This document shows positions 1 to 6,650 of a stretch of DNA of 10,456 bases, one piece after another; position 1 is the first letter of the stretch; the number at the start of each line of letters is the position of its first letter. The notes below the pieces were generated by a model that was given only the letters and a program-made list of their open reading frames with translations, did not search any database and had not been told where the DNA came from. Origin of the DNA: an uncultured Blautia sp. (lineage in GTDB: Bacteria > Bacillota > Clostridia > Lachnospirales > Lachnospiraceae). A program made the translations under genes and the position numbers. The stretch covers positions 1 to 10,456 of the forward strand of contig CALBGI010000027.1 of NCBI GenBank assembly GCA_937893675.1, given 5' to 3'.

Positions 1-37
1 GTTCAAAACACCTGCACGATGCGCAAATGTTTTGAAC
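1..37. repeat. Perfect 10-bp inverted repeat at the left edge
   Basis: GTTCAAAACA at 1-10 is the exact reverse complement of TGTTTTGAAC at 28-37, with a 17-base loop between. A short GGCT/AGCC palindrome follows at 39-48. The arms begin at the first base of the window, so the repeat may be longer. There is no T-run on either side that would make it an obvious intrinsic terminator. It lies beyond the 3' end of the sensor kinase gene. It could be an operator for a gene to the left, part of a repeat element, or a structured 3' UTR. The repeat is seen directly; its role is unknown. Confidence 0.55.
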
Positions 38-52
38 AGGCTAAAGCCGTAT

Positions 53-91
53 TAAGAGCCAAACACCACTTATTTCGGCGTTTGGCTCTTA
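53..91 (-). terminator. Long hairpin downstream of the kinase gene, possible terminator or 3' processing structure
   Basis: The arms at 53-64 and 80-91 are a perfect 12-bp inverted repeat. Read as RNA from the minus strand, the stem extends to 15 bp through one G-U and two G-C pairs, leaving a 9-base loop. On the plus strand the G-U position becomes an A-C mismatch, so the structure is better as minus-strand RNA, the strand of the upstream operon. It starts about 20 bases after the kinase stop codon, where a terminator would be expected. The bases after the stem are AAUACGG rather than a U-run, so classical intrinsic termination is doubtful. mRNA 3'-end protection is an alternative. Confidence 0.45.
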
Positions 92-112
92 GCCCTTTCA
101 TAAACAGTCCCT

Positions 113-1867
113 TTATTTTCTCAGGGGGATCACAATTTTGGCAAGAACCTTTCCGTCCGGCAGTTCTTCCATATAAAGGCCGCAGGGCTCCCCGTAAAGG
201 ATCCGCAGTCTCTGATTTACATTTGCAATGCCAAGATTGCCCGAGGATTCCCGCTCCTTTGGCGTGAAGGCAGGGCTTAACAGCCACGCCACTTTTTTGC
301 GGTCCTCCTCTGTAAATTCTCCGTCGTTTATCGTCTCCAGATACAAATACTTCTCATCTCTGCGCCCCACAAGTGTCACGGTTCCGCTGGTGTTTGGTAC
401 AACGCCGTGTTCAATGGCATTTTCCACCACAGGCTGCAGCACAAGTCTTGGCACCAGATAATCCATCAGCTCCTCCGGTACATCGATTTCCATATGCAGG
501 CGGCTTCCCAGACGTTCTCTTGTGATATAGAGATAGGAATTGACATACCCCATTTCTTCTCTCAGCCGCACCTCCGGACGCTTCCGCCGGTCCATGGCCG
601 CGTCCAGCATGGTAGAAAGCGCGCCTATCATATCCGAAACCTTGGTGTTTCCGCTGAAACGCGCCTCCCAGTTGATGATCTCCAGGGTATTGTTGAGAAA
701 ATGAGGGTTAATGTTGGACTGCAGCGCCATGATCCGCGCTTCCCGCAGCGCAATCTCCTCACGATATATTTTGTCAAACTGCTGCTTCAGGTGCTCGGAC
801 ATTTCATTAAAAGAATGGGTCAGGTAAGAAAATTCCCGGTTCGCAGGAAAGGTCTCAAGCTGATAACCCAGATTGCCTTTTTCGATATTCCGGGCACCCT
901 CACTTAAATGCTCCACCGGCTCGGAAACCTCTTTTCGAAATACCCAGACCATAAGAACCAGCATGGCAACCAGACTCACGATCATAGCCGCCATCACATA
1001 CTCATACCCATAAAACGGAAATTTTGTCACAGTATCTCCCAGCACCACCGCTGTATCAAGCCAATAGCAGCTTCCCTGCTGCCGGTCTGCAATGTAAAGC
1101 GTGTCCCGCTCCCACGCATAGCCGTCCTGCTTTTCTCCCCGCGCTTCCTGCCATTGATCCAGAGCCTCGTTCTCCTTTACGGAAAGCTTTTCCCCGTTTA
1201 CCCGAAGGTTTGCACCTGCGCAGGCAGGATAATTGATCAGGCTCTCAAAGCAGTACTCCTCGTTCAGATGCAGAACCAACACAGCCTGCTCTTTGTAACA
1301 GCTGTCCACCAGGTTGCGCACCAGATAGCATCTGCCGTCCCGGTTCACAAAGCCGGCTCTGGTCCCAAGACTCCCGGCATATTCCTTGATGTCCTCATGG
1401 TACTTCTGCATATAGGTAAGCACCTGCTGATAGCTTCCTCCGGCTTTTTCATTGTATATGTTATAAATCTGCGGGTCTTTTCCCGAGGTCACCCAGAAAA
1501 AGGCCTCCGACACCAGCTTGTTTTTCTGATATTTATTGGCCAGATATTCTTTGTAAATATCTCCTGTTTCCAAGATCCCGGCCTTCCCCTCCGCCAGCTC
1601 CATGGCTGCAGCAAGAAGCTGTCCGTCATAAGAAGCGTCCCGGGAAGCGTTCACTGCCGCATTCAGCCGCTCAACGCAGATCCGGCTGCTGAACGCAAGC
1701 TGCTTCTGAAAATTTTCCGCGGTCATGCCGCTGTGGTTGTTTGCCAGATACATCCCCAGGATTCCGATAAGAAAAAGAAAGGGAAGCATCCAGCAGGACA
1801 ACAGGATCCCAATGATTTTTCCTTTCACAGAATACTGTCTTTTTCCCTTGGATGTTTCCCTTTTCAT
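113..1867 (-). CDS. Two-component sensor histidine kinase, YesM-like (HisKA_7TM-independent His_kinase family)
   Basis: The 584-residue membrane sensor kinase probably detects an extracellular carbohydrate-related signal and phosphorylates an AraC-type response regulator. Domains in order: a basic N-terminus and membrane segment at about 18-42; a ~245-residue extracellular sensing region; a second membrane segment at about 288-310; a HAMP-like linker at about 311-365; the His_kinase domain with LQSNINPHFLNNTL, where His389 is the likely phosphoacceptor; and an HATPase_c domain with N-box VLQPVVENAIEHG (476-488), NDG (514-516) and GNLGIANVNQRL (543-554). This order is standard for the YesM/LytS-related family. 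The ATG at 1867 is preceded by AGGAGG. The gene is last in the apparent phosphorylase-mutase-kinase operon, 25 bases after the mutase. The usual partner regulator is not in the window, so it lies further left, elsewhere, or the kinase acts alone. The ligand cannot be read from the sequence. Confidence 0.93.
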   Translation of the reverse strand: MKRETSKGKRQYSVKGKIIGILLSCWMLPFLFLIGILGMYLANNHSGMTAENFQKQLAFSSRICVERLNAAVNASRDASYDGQLLAAAMELAEGKAGILETGDIYKEYLANKYQKNKLVSEAFFWVTSGKDPQIYNIYNEKAGGSYQQVLTYMQKYHEDIKEYAGSLGTRAGFVNRDGRCYLVRNLVDSCYKEQAVLVLHLNEEYCFESLINYPACAGANLRVNGEKLSVKENEALDQWQEARGEKQDGYAWERDTLYIADRQQGSCYWLDTAVVLGDTVTKFPFYGYEYVMAAMIVSLVAMLVLMVWVFRKEVSEPVEHLSEGARNIEKGNLGYQLETFPANREFSYLTHSFNEMSEHLKQQFDKIYREEIALREARIMALQSNINPHFLNNTLEIINWEARFSGNTKVSDMIGALSTMLDAAMDRRKRPEVRLREEMGYVNSYLYITRERLGSRLHMEIDVPEELMDYLVPRLVLQPVVENAIEHGVVPNTSGTVTLVGRRDEKYLYLETINDGEFTEEDRKKVAWLLSPAFTPKERESSGNLGIANVNQRLRILYGEPCGLYMEELPDGKVLAKIVIPLRK

Positions 1868-1892
1868 ATAAATGCCTCCTATGCTCCTTCGC

Positions 1893-3308
1893 TTACAGTT
1901 TCAGAAATTCTCTGAAAATCCCGCACAGCTCTCTTGCTTTTGTTTCCTCCTTCATCTCGCAGAAAATGCGCAGAAGCGGTTCTGTACCGGAAAATCTTGC
2001 GGTGATCCAGCCCCCGTTTTTGAAATATACCTTACAGCCGTCCAGATAGGAAACCTTCTCTATAGGAAGTAAAAAATCCGGAAGGCTTTTATCCACGTAA
2101 ATAGTTTTCAAAAGCTCTGCCTTTCGCTCCGGCGCAAAAGCAAAGGAATACTCTGCCATAAAGGTTCTGCCGTACTGCTCCTGGATTTCCCGGTAAAGGC
2201 AGGAAAGCTTTTTGCCCGACAGGGCAATCATCTCCACCAGGAGTGTTGCCGCATAGATACCGTCTTTTCCGTTGATGTGTCCACGCACGGTCAGACCGCC
2301 GGAGGATTCCCCTCCGATCAAAGCGTCTGTCTCCGCCATTTTTGCGGAAATATGCTTGAAACCAACGGGAACCTCATAGCAGGTTTCCCCAAAGGATTCC
2401 GCGATCCGGTCCAGCATGTGGGTCGTTGCAATATTTCGCACTGCGGGCCCGTGCCACTTCTTATATTTCAGCAGATAATAGTAAAGCAGCACAAGGATAT
2501 CGTTGGCGTGGAGATATCTTCCCTCGTCATCCACCACTCCCAGGCGGTCCGCGTCCCCGTCTGTGGCGATACCCAGATCGCAGTTCATCTCTTTTACATA
2601 GGTGCGAAGCTCTGTGAGCGCCTCCTCGCTTGGCGCAGGCATCCGCCGTCCAAACAGCGTATCGTGGCTTCCGTGGATGATGTCAAGCTCACATCTGGCT
2701 GTGGACAAAATGGTTTTCATGGCCGTCTGACTCACCCCGTACATGGGATCCAGCACAATGTGGAGCCCCCTGTCACGAATGGCCTTCATATCCACCTTCT
2801 CTATGATATTGTCCAGGTACTCATTCAGTGGATTGAATTCCACAACTTTGCCTGCTGCCAGCGCCTTGTCGTAATCCAAAACAGCAATCGGCTCTTTTCC
2901 TTCTATCTGCGCCGCGTATTCCTCAATCTCCCCGGTCTGCTGCTCGCTGGCATCCCGACCTCCCAGCGTAAATACCTTAAAGCCGTTATAAATGGCCGGA
3001 TTGTGGCTGGCCGTCACCATCATGCCATAGTGCATATGGTGCTTTTCCACATAAAACATCACCAGCGGCGTGGGGGATGAGCGGTTCACAAACAGACACC
3101 GGATATCTTCTGCCGCAAATACCTCGCAGGCCCATTTGACCGCCTCCTTGGAAAGAAAACGGCGGTCGTAGCCGATGACAATGCCTTCCTGCTCCACACC
3201 TTCTGCCTTCATCTTGCGGCACATGGCCTTTGCCAGAAGCTGGATATTCTGTCTGGTAAATCCATCTCCAATGACGGCTCTCCAGCCGCCGGTTCCAAAA
3301 TGTATCAC
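1893..3308 (-). CDS. Alpha-D-phosphohexomutase (phosphoglucomutase/phosphomannomutase family)
   Basis: The 471-residue cytoplasmic enzyme interconverts hexose 1-phosphate and hexose 6-phosphate through a phosphoserine. All four family signatures are visible: the N-terminal GTGGWR (5-10); the active-site loop TASHNP with Ser101; the Mg2+ loop DGDADR (250-255); the sugar-recognition loop GGESSGG (332-338, a variant of the usual GEESGG); and the C-terminal phosphate loop RFSGTEP (438-444). Length is normal for the family. The start is GTG at 3308, supported by AAGGAGG eight bases upstream and by the match of the N-terminus to the family. It lies 19 bases downstream of the GH94 phosphorylase, so its natural substrate is probably the sugar 1-phosphate made by that enzyme: glucose 1-phosphate or N-acetylglucosamine 1-phosphate. 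Glucose, mannose and amino-sugar specificity cannot be separated from motifs alone. Confidence 0.93.
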   Translation of the reverse strand: MIHFGTGGWRAVIGDGFTRQNIQLLAKAMCRKMKAEGVEQEGIVIGYDRRFLSKEAVKWACEVFAAEDIRCLFVNRSSPTPLVMFYVEKHHMHYGMMVTASHNPAIYNGFKVFTLGGRDASEQQTGEIEEYAAQIEGKEPIAVLDYDKALAAGKVVEFNPLNEYLDNIIEKVDMKAIRDRGLHIVLDPMYGVSQTAMKTILSTARCELDIIHGSHDTLFGRRMPAPSEEALTELRTYVKEMNCDLGIATDGDADRLGVVDDEGRYLHANDILVLLYYYLLKYKKWHGPAVRNIATTHMLDRIAESFGETCYEVPVGFKHISAKMAETDALIGGESSGGLTVRGHINGKDGIYAATLLVEMIALSGKKLSCLYREIQEQYGRTFMAEYSFAFAPERKAELLKTIYVDKSLPDFLLPIEKVSYLDGCKVYFKNGGWITARFSGTEPLLRIFCEMKEETKARELCGIFREFLKL

Positions 3309-3327
3309 AAAAACCGCCTCCTTCTCT

Positions 3328-5718
3328 TCACCCCATGATCACCTTGATCTCATGCTCTGTTCCCGGCGCAAAAACCGGAATCTTCTCCACCGGTTCTCCG
3401 TCCGCAAAAATCTCCTTAACGCCCTTTGACACATGCTCCGGATTGGTAACTGTAATGTGGTACGTAACGCCTCTCCACTTCCGCACTGCCGCAAATCCGT
3501 CCCATTCCTTTGGAATGCAGGGATCTATGCAAAGCGACTCCATTCCCGGCCGGATCCCCAGCATATATCTGGTGGCAGAAAAATATGCCCATCCGCCGCT
3601 TCCGGTCATAAAAGGATGCCTTGCCCGTCCAAAGGCTGTATGCTCTTTTCCCATAATGAACTGGCAGTAGGAATAAGGCTCTGCCTCCCGTATTTCGATG
3701 ATATCGTTCTGGCGACAGGGACAAAGCGCCTCATAAAACTTCATTGCCCTGTCCCCTCTGCCAAGGCGGCATTCTGCTGCCCAGGCCCAGGGATTCGGAT
3801 GGCTGAATACTGCGCCGTTTTCCTTTACCCCGGGATACACGCGGGTCACAAATCCCACGTCCGCATCCGGTACAGTGTAAGATGGTCCGTTCAACATAAT
3901 TCCATATTCAGTATAAAGGTATTTGTCCACATTGTCCATAGCCCGAAGCCCCTGTTCTTCCGTTGCTGCCCCGGAAAGCACTGCCCAGGCGTTGGATTCC
4001 AGATGGATCTTTCCTTCTTTGTCCTCGTGGGTGCCGATTTTTTTCCCGTTCTTTGTGATCCCCCGGATAAACCAGTCCTCATCCCAGAGCGTGGTCTGGC
4101 AGACTTTTTTTACCCGCTGGTACATAGCTTCATATTTCTCCAGATCTTCCGCGATATTTTTTACCTTTGCAGCCTCCAGAAAATGCTCCAGCGCCCATAC
4201 ATGGAGGAAGGACACAAGGGCGCTTTCGCCGCCGCCCAGATTCAGGCAGTCGTTCCAGTCTGCCCGAAGCCCGAGACATACACCGTGCGCTCCCACCTGT
4301 TCTGCGGAAAAATCAAGAATCCGTTTCATATGCTCATAGACCGTTCCCTCGCCGCCGTCGGCATAGCCGATGACCTGATCCAGAAACGCTGTCTCCCCGG
4401 TTTCCCGGATATATTCCATAATGGCAGGTATCAGCCACAGTGCGTCATCGGAGCAGGCGCCCTTGAGCCCGTGTACCCGCTCGCTCTCATCCGGCGTGGG
4501 AACGACCGTGGGCGAGGCAAAGGGGCTCTTCTCCGGCTGAGGTTCAAACCACGCAGGATCAAAAAGATGAAGTCCATACCCTTCAGACACCAGACCATGG
4601 AGAAGCTGCTCTATGCGCAGGCGGCATTTTTCCGGATTGGAATGGGGTACGGTCATGGCATCCTGCGCAGTGTCCCGGTAACCCAGCCCCGTTCTTCCCC
4701 CCACCTCGATGAAGGATGCAAACCTGGAAAACATGATATTGACCTCCGCCTGATAAAGATTCCAGGTGTTCAGCATGGTATTCATAGCTTCGCTGGGCGT
4801 ATGTACCTGAAGCCTTGAGAATTTCTCTTCCCAGTAAGCAGCCAGCCGCTGGATCGCTCTGTCCACATTGGCAAAATCACTGTATTTTTCCCGGACAGGC
4901 TTTGCGGCCTCCCGGTTTCCCTCCCCCAACAAAAACACAAGACGAACTTCCTGACCTGGCTTAAGCGTCAGCTGTTTCTTCAGAACACCGCAGTGATTAC
5001 CGCCTTTTTCCACGGTCCCCTGGCAGATTCCCTGTTCCACGCCAAGAGGATTGCTCTCTGTGCGGTACTGCCCCACAAATTTATCCCGCACACAGTCAAA
5101 GCCGTCCGGCGCAAAGCTTGCCGTCATATACTGATACCCGAATTCCTCATAAAACAGATCGTATTCTATAATTCCGTCCTCATAGGAAGAACCGGAGGCA
5201 TAGAGGCTCATCTGGAAATTCTGATTGTCCATATCAATGTGGTGAAAAGAAAATTCGCAGTAAGAAAACACGTCCAGAACCCGCTGCTTTTGGGACGTAT
5301 TTTTAATCTTCACATCCCACAGCTCCACCGTATCGCCCATTGGGATGAATAAACGCTGGGAAGCCTCAATTCCTTTGTATCTGCATTCATACACGCTGTA
5401 GGACATGCCGTGACGGCAGAGGTAGCTGGCCTCCTTCAGAGATTTGCCCACCGGCTGCCAGGAAATACTCCAGTAATCTCCATCTTCCGCATCCCGCAGA
5501 TATACATAATGACCAGGGCGGTCCATGGGAACGCCGTTTGGCCGAAATCTGGTAATGCGGTGATACTGCGGGCTTTTGTAGAAAACGTAGCCGCCTGCGG
5601 TGTGGTTCAAAACACCGCACATTTCCTCCACACCAATGTAATTGGTCCAGGACACCGGAACATCTACCCGGTCGATCACATATTCCCTTTTTTCATTGTC
5701 AAAATAGCCATATCGCAT
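3328..5718 (-). CDS. GH94 disaccharide phosphorylase, N,N'-diacetylchitobiose phosphorylase-like
   Basis: The 796-residue cytoplasmic enzyme is predicted to cleave a beta-1,4-linked disaccharide with inorganic phosphate, releasing an alpha-sugar 1-phosphate and a free sugar. It has the full GH94 layout: an N-terminal beta-sandwich from MRYGYFDN, a helical linker, an (alpha/alpha)6 barrel containing ASFIEVGGRTGLGYRDTAQD (334-353), and a C-terminal cap. Asp490 in RADWNDCLN is the expected general acid. His640 (FSHPNPW) and Thr705-Gly706 fit the phosphate site as I recall it for Vibrio chitobiose phosphorylase. Length and wording match that enzyme better than classical clostridial cellobiose phosphorylases, from memory only. 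The reading frame stays open upstream to 5853, but the ATG at 5718 is chosen because GGAGGAG sits just before it and family proteins begin there. It is first in the operon with the mutase and sensor kinase. Cellobiose or another beta-disaccharide remains possible; catalogues often label such proteins cellobiose phosphorylase. Confidence 0.93.
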   Translation of the reverse strand: MRYGYFDNEKREYVIDRVDVPVSWTNYIGVEEMCGVLNHTAGGYVFYKSPQYHRITRFRPNGVPMDRPGHYVYLRDAEDGDYWSISWQPVGKSLKEASYLCRHGMSYSVYECRYKGIEASQRLFIPMGDTVELWDVKIKNTSQKQRVLDVFSYCEFSFHHIDMDNQNFQMSLYASGSSYEDGIIEYDLFYEEFGYQYMTASFAPDGFDCVRDKFVGQYRTESNPLGVEQGICQGTVEKGGNHCGVLKKQLTLKPGQEVRLVFLLGEGNREAAKPVREKYSDFANVDRAIQRLAAYWEEKFSRLQVHTPSEAMNTMLNTWNLYQAEVNIMFSRFASFIEVGGRTGLGYRDTAQDAMTVPHSNPEKCRLRIEQLLHGLVSEGYGLHLFDPAWFEPQPEKSPFASPTVVPTPDESERVHGLKGACSDDALWLIPAIMEYIRETGETAFLDQVIGYADGGEGTVYEHMKRILDFSAEQVGAHGVCLGLRADWNDCLNLGGGESALVSFLHVWALEHFLEAAKVKNIAEDLEKYEAMYQRVKKVCQTTLWDEDWFIRGITKNGKKIGTHEDKEGKIHLESNAWAVLSGAATEEQGLRAMDNVDKYLYTEYGIMLNGPSYTVPDADVGFVTRVYPGVKENGAVFSHPNPWAWAAECRLGRGDRAMKFYEALCPCRQNDIIEIREAEPYSYCQFIMGKEHTAFGRARHPFMTGSGGWAYFSATRYMLGIRPGMESLCIDPCIPKEWDGFAAVRKWRGVTYHITVTNPEHVSKGVKEIFADGEPVEKIPVFAPGTEHEIKVIMG

Positions 5719-5764
5719 CGCTTTTCTCCTCCTTTTCCGGTAACCGTATATTGTCTCTGCCTTT

Positions 5765-5793
5765 AGTATAAAAAAAATCCGGCCTGCTTTGGA
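5765..5793 (-). promoter_or_regulatory. Possible promoter of the phosphorylase operon
   Basis: On the minus strand a TATACT -10 box (5765-5770) follows a run of eight T. The hexamer 17 bases further upstream (5788-5793, TCCAAA) is a poor -35. This would place the transcript start about 40 bases before the ATG at 5718. A small palindrome, GATG-TGG-CATC (5800-5810), sits just upstream of the -35 position. A weak -35 with a good -10 would suit activator dependence, for example by the regulator partnered with the operon's kinase, but that is inference. Confidence 0.4.
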
Positions 5794-5835
5794 GTGCCCG
5801 ATGTGGCATCTTTTGATTTTTGTTGGAAAGTTATT

Positions 5836-6032
5836 TGCGAGGGGAGAGCTCAAAGTTGCGAAGGCCGCACTCCCCTCGCGCTCCCCTGTTGGCCGCCGCT
5901 AAAACCCCGGAACTTCTTCTCTTGTCTTTAAACAAAGTCCGGGAACTTGCCCTTTTGTTTTAGGCGTGCCCAGGAAGGGGGCGTGTGAGGGAGACCTTCG
6001 GGCTTCGCAACTCCTAGATGGTCCCTCTCACA
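5836..6032. repeat. Composite ~200-bp imperfect inverted repeat made of two hairpin units
   Basis: Two related units face each other. Unit A (about 5836-5905) is a perfect 10-bp stem (5837-5846 with 5870-5879) around a 23-base loop, followed by a C-rich tail ending CTAAAAC (5899-5905). Unit B is the same layout on the other strand: a 13-bp stem (5984-5996 with 6020-6032; one G-U, one mismatch), again a 23-base loop, and a tail ending GTTTTAG (5957-5963). Loop B in reverse complement matches loop A at 17 of 23 positions, including 10 in a row. The last 26 tail bases match at 18 of 26. A 51-base spacer (5906-5956) holds a lesser inverted repeat, CCGGAACTT against AAGTCCGG. No coding sequence is evident. 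It resembles an interspersed palindromic repeat or a small non-autonomous element; whether copies exist elsewhere cannot be seen here. Confidence 0.7.
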
Positions 6033-6047
6033 TTTTTCTTTAATTTT
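5984..6047 (+). terminator. Hairpin followed by a T-rich run, terminator-like on the plus strand
   Basis: The stem 5984-5996/6020-6032 is followed at once by TTTTTCTTTAATTTTT (6032-6047), the layout of an intrinsic terminator for plus-strand transcription. No plus-strand gene lies to its left in the window, so it could block antisense transcription from entering the sigma operon, or simply be half of the inverted-repeat element. The 23-base loop is long for a terminator. Confidence 0.4.
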
Positions 6048-6058
6048 TGGTAAAATGA

Positions 6059-6085
6059 TGAAAGATATTTCCAGTTCCGGACGTC
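6059..6085 (+). promoter_or_regulatory. Probable ECF-type promoter of the sigma/anti-sigma operon
   Basis: TGAAAG (6059-6064) and CGTC (6082-6085, within ACGTCTAATA) are separated by 17 bases. This fits the general ECF pattern known from Bacillus, a GAAAC-like -35 and a CGTC -10 with a 16-17 base spacer. Such a promoter ahead of an ECF sigma gene usually means autoregulation. The start point would fall near 6092, giving a leader of about 45 bases. No good vegetative promoter was seen in the same interval. Confidence 0.5.
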
Positions 6086-6137
6086 TAATAAGTGTAACCG
6101 GCATACAGAGCATGCTCATACATCACGAGGTAACTAT

Positions 6138-6650
6138 ATGAAAAATTTGATAAAAAAAGCGCAGCAGGGAGATAAGCAGGCTTTTTCGCAGCTCATGCAG
6201 CAGCATATGCAGGCCATGTACAAAACTGCCTGGGCATACCTGGGCAATGACGAAGACGCCGCGGATGTGATACAGGAAACCATTCTCGTCTGCTACGAAA
6301 AGCTTGGCACCCTTCGCCATCCCCGCTATTTCAAAACCTGGCTCACAAGGATCCTCATCAACAAATGCAAGGATTTTCTGAAAAACCGCAGCCGACAGAC
6401 ACCGACAGAAATCCTTGCGGAACCGTCCTATGAAGAAAACGGTTTTTGCGACTGCGAATGGAAAGAAATCCTTTCCTGTCTGGACGAAAAGTACCGCTCC
6501 GTTCTGGTCCTGTATTATGGGCAGGACATGCGCGTCAAAGAAATCGCAGCTTTGCTTGATATCAATGAAAACACCGTCATGACACGGCTCTCCCGCGCCA
6601 GACAAAAACTGCGCCAGGAATATGAAGGAGGAGTTATTTATGGACGATAA
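6138..6650 (+). CDS. ECF-family RNA polymerase sigma factor
   Basis: The 170-residue protein directs RNA polymerase to stress- or signal-responsive promoters. Region 2 spans about residues 8-82, with the conserved DEDAADVIQETILVCYEKL stretch and FKTWLTRILINKCKDFL. A short linker follows. Region 4 spans about 108-162, with LDEKYRSVLVLYYGQDMRVKE and a helix-turn-helix of KEIAALLDINENTVMTRLSR type. Length and the absence of region 3 are typical for ECF sigma factors. The ATG at 6138 follows a GAGG site with a 7-base gap. The reading frame of the next gene starts inside its last codons, and the partner is a DUF4179-type membrane protein that very probably holds this sigma factor inactive. Which genes it controls beyond its own operon is unknown. 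Confidence 0.95.
   Translation: MKNLIKKAQQGDKQAFSQLMQQHMQAMYKTAWAYLGNDEDAADVIQETILVCYEKLGTLRHPRYFKTWLTRILINKCKDFLKNRSRQTPTEILAEPSYEENGFCDCEWKEILSCLDEKYRSVLVLYYGQDMRVKEIAALLDINENTVMTRLSRARQKLRQEYEGGVIYGR

Noticed and set aside
908..4818. Long open frames on the plus strand opposite the kinase, mutase and phosphorylase genes (for example 908-1915, 2277-3080 and 3433-4818)
   Set aside because: They are antisense to genes with clear family motifs, have no proper ribosome binding sites, and their translations are rich in Cys, His and Pro without recognisable domains.
5836..6032. CRISPR array
   Set aside because: There are only two units, in opposite orientation, with no regular direct repeats and spacers and no cas genes.
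5836..6047. T-box or other riboswitch ahead of the sigma gene
   Set aside because: A hairpin followed by T-rich sequence suggested a leader switch, but there is no T-box GGGTGGTACCGCG-like core or other known aptamer signature, and the probable promoter lies downstream of it.
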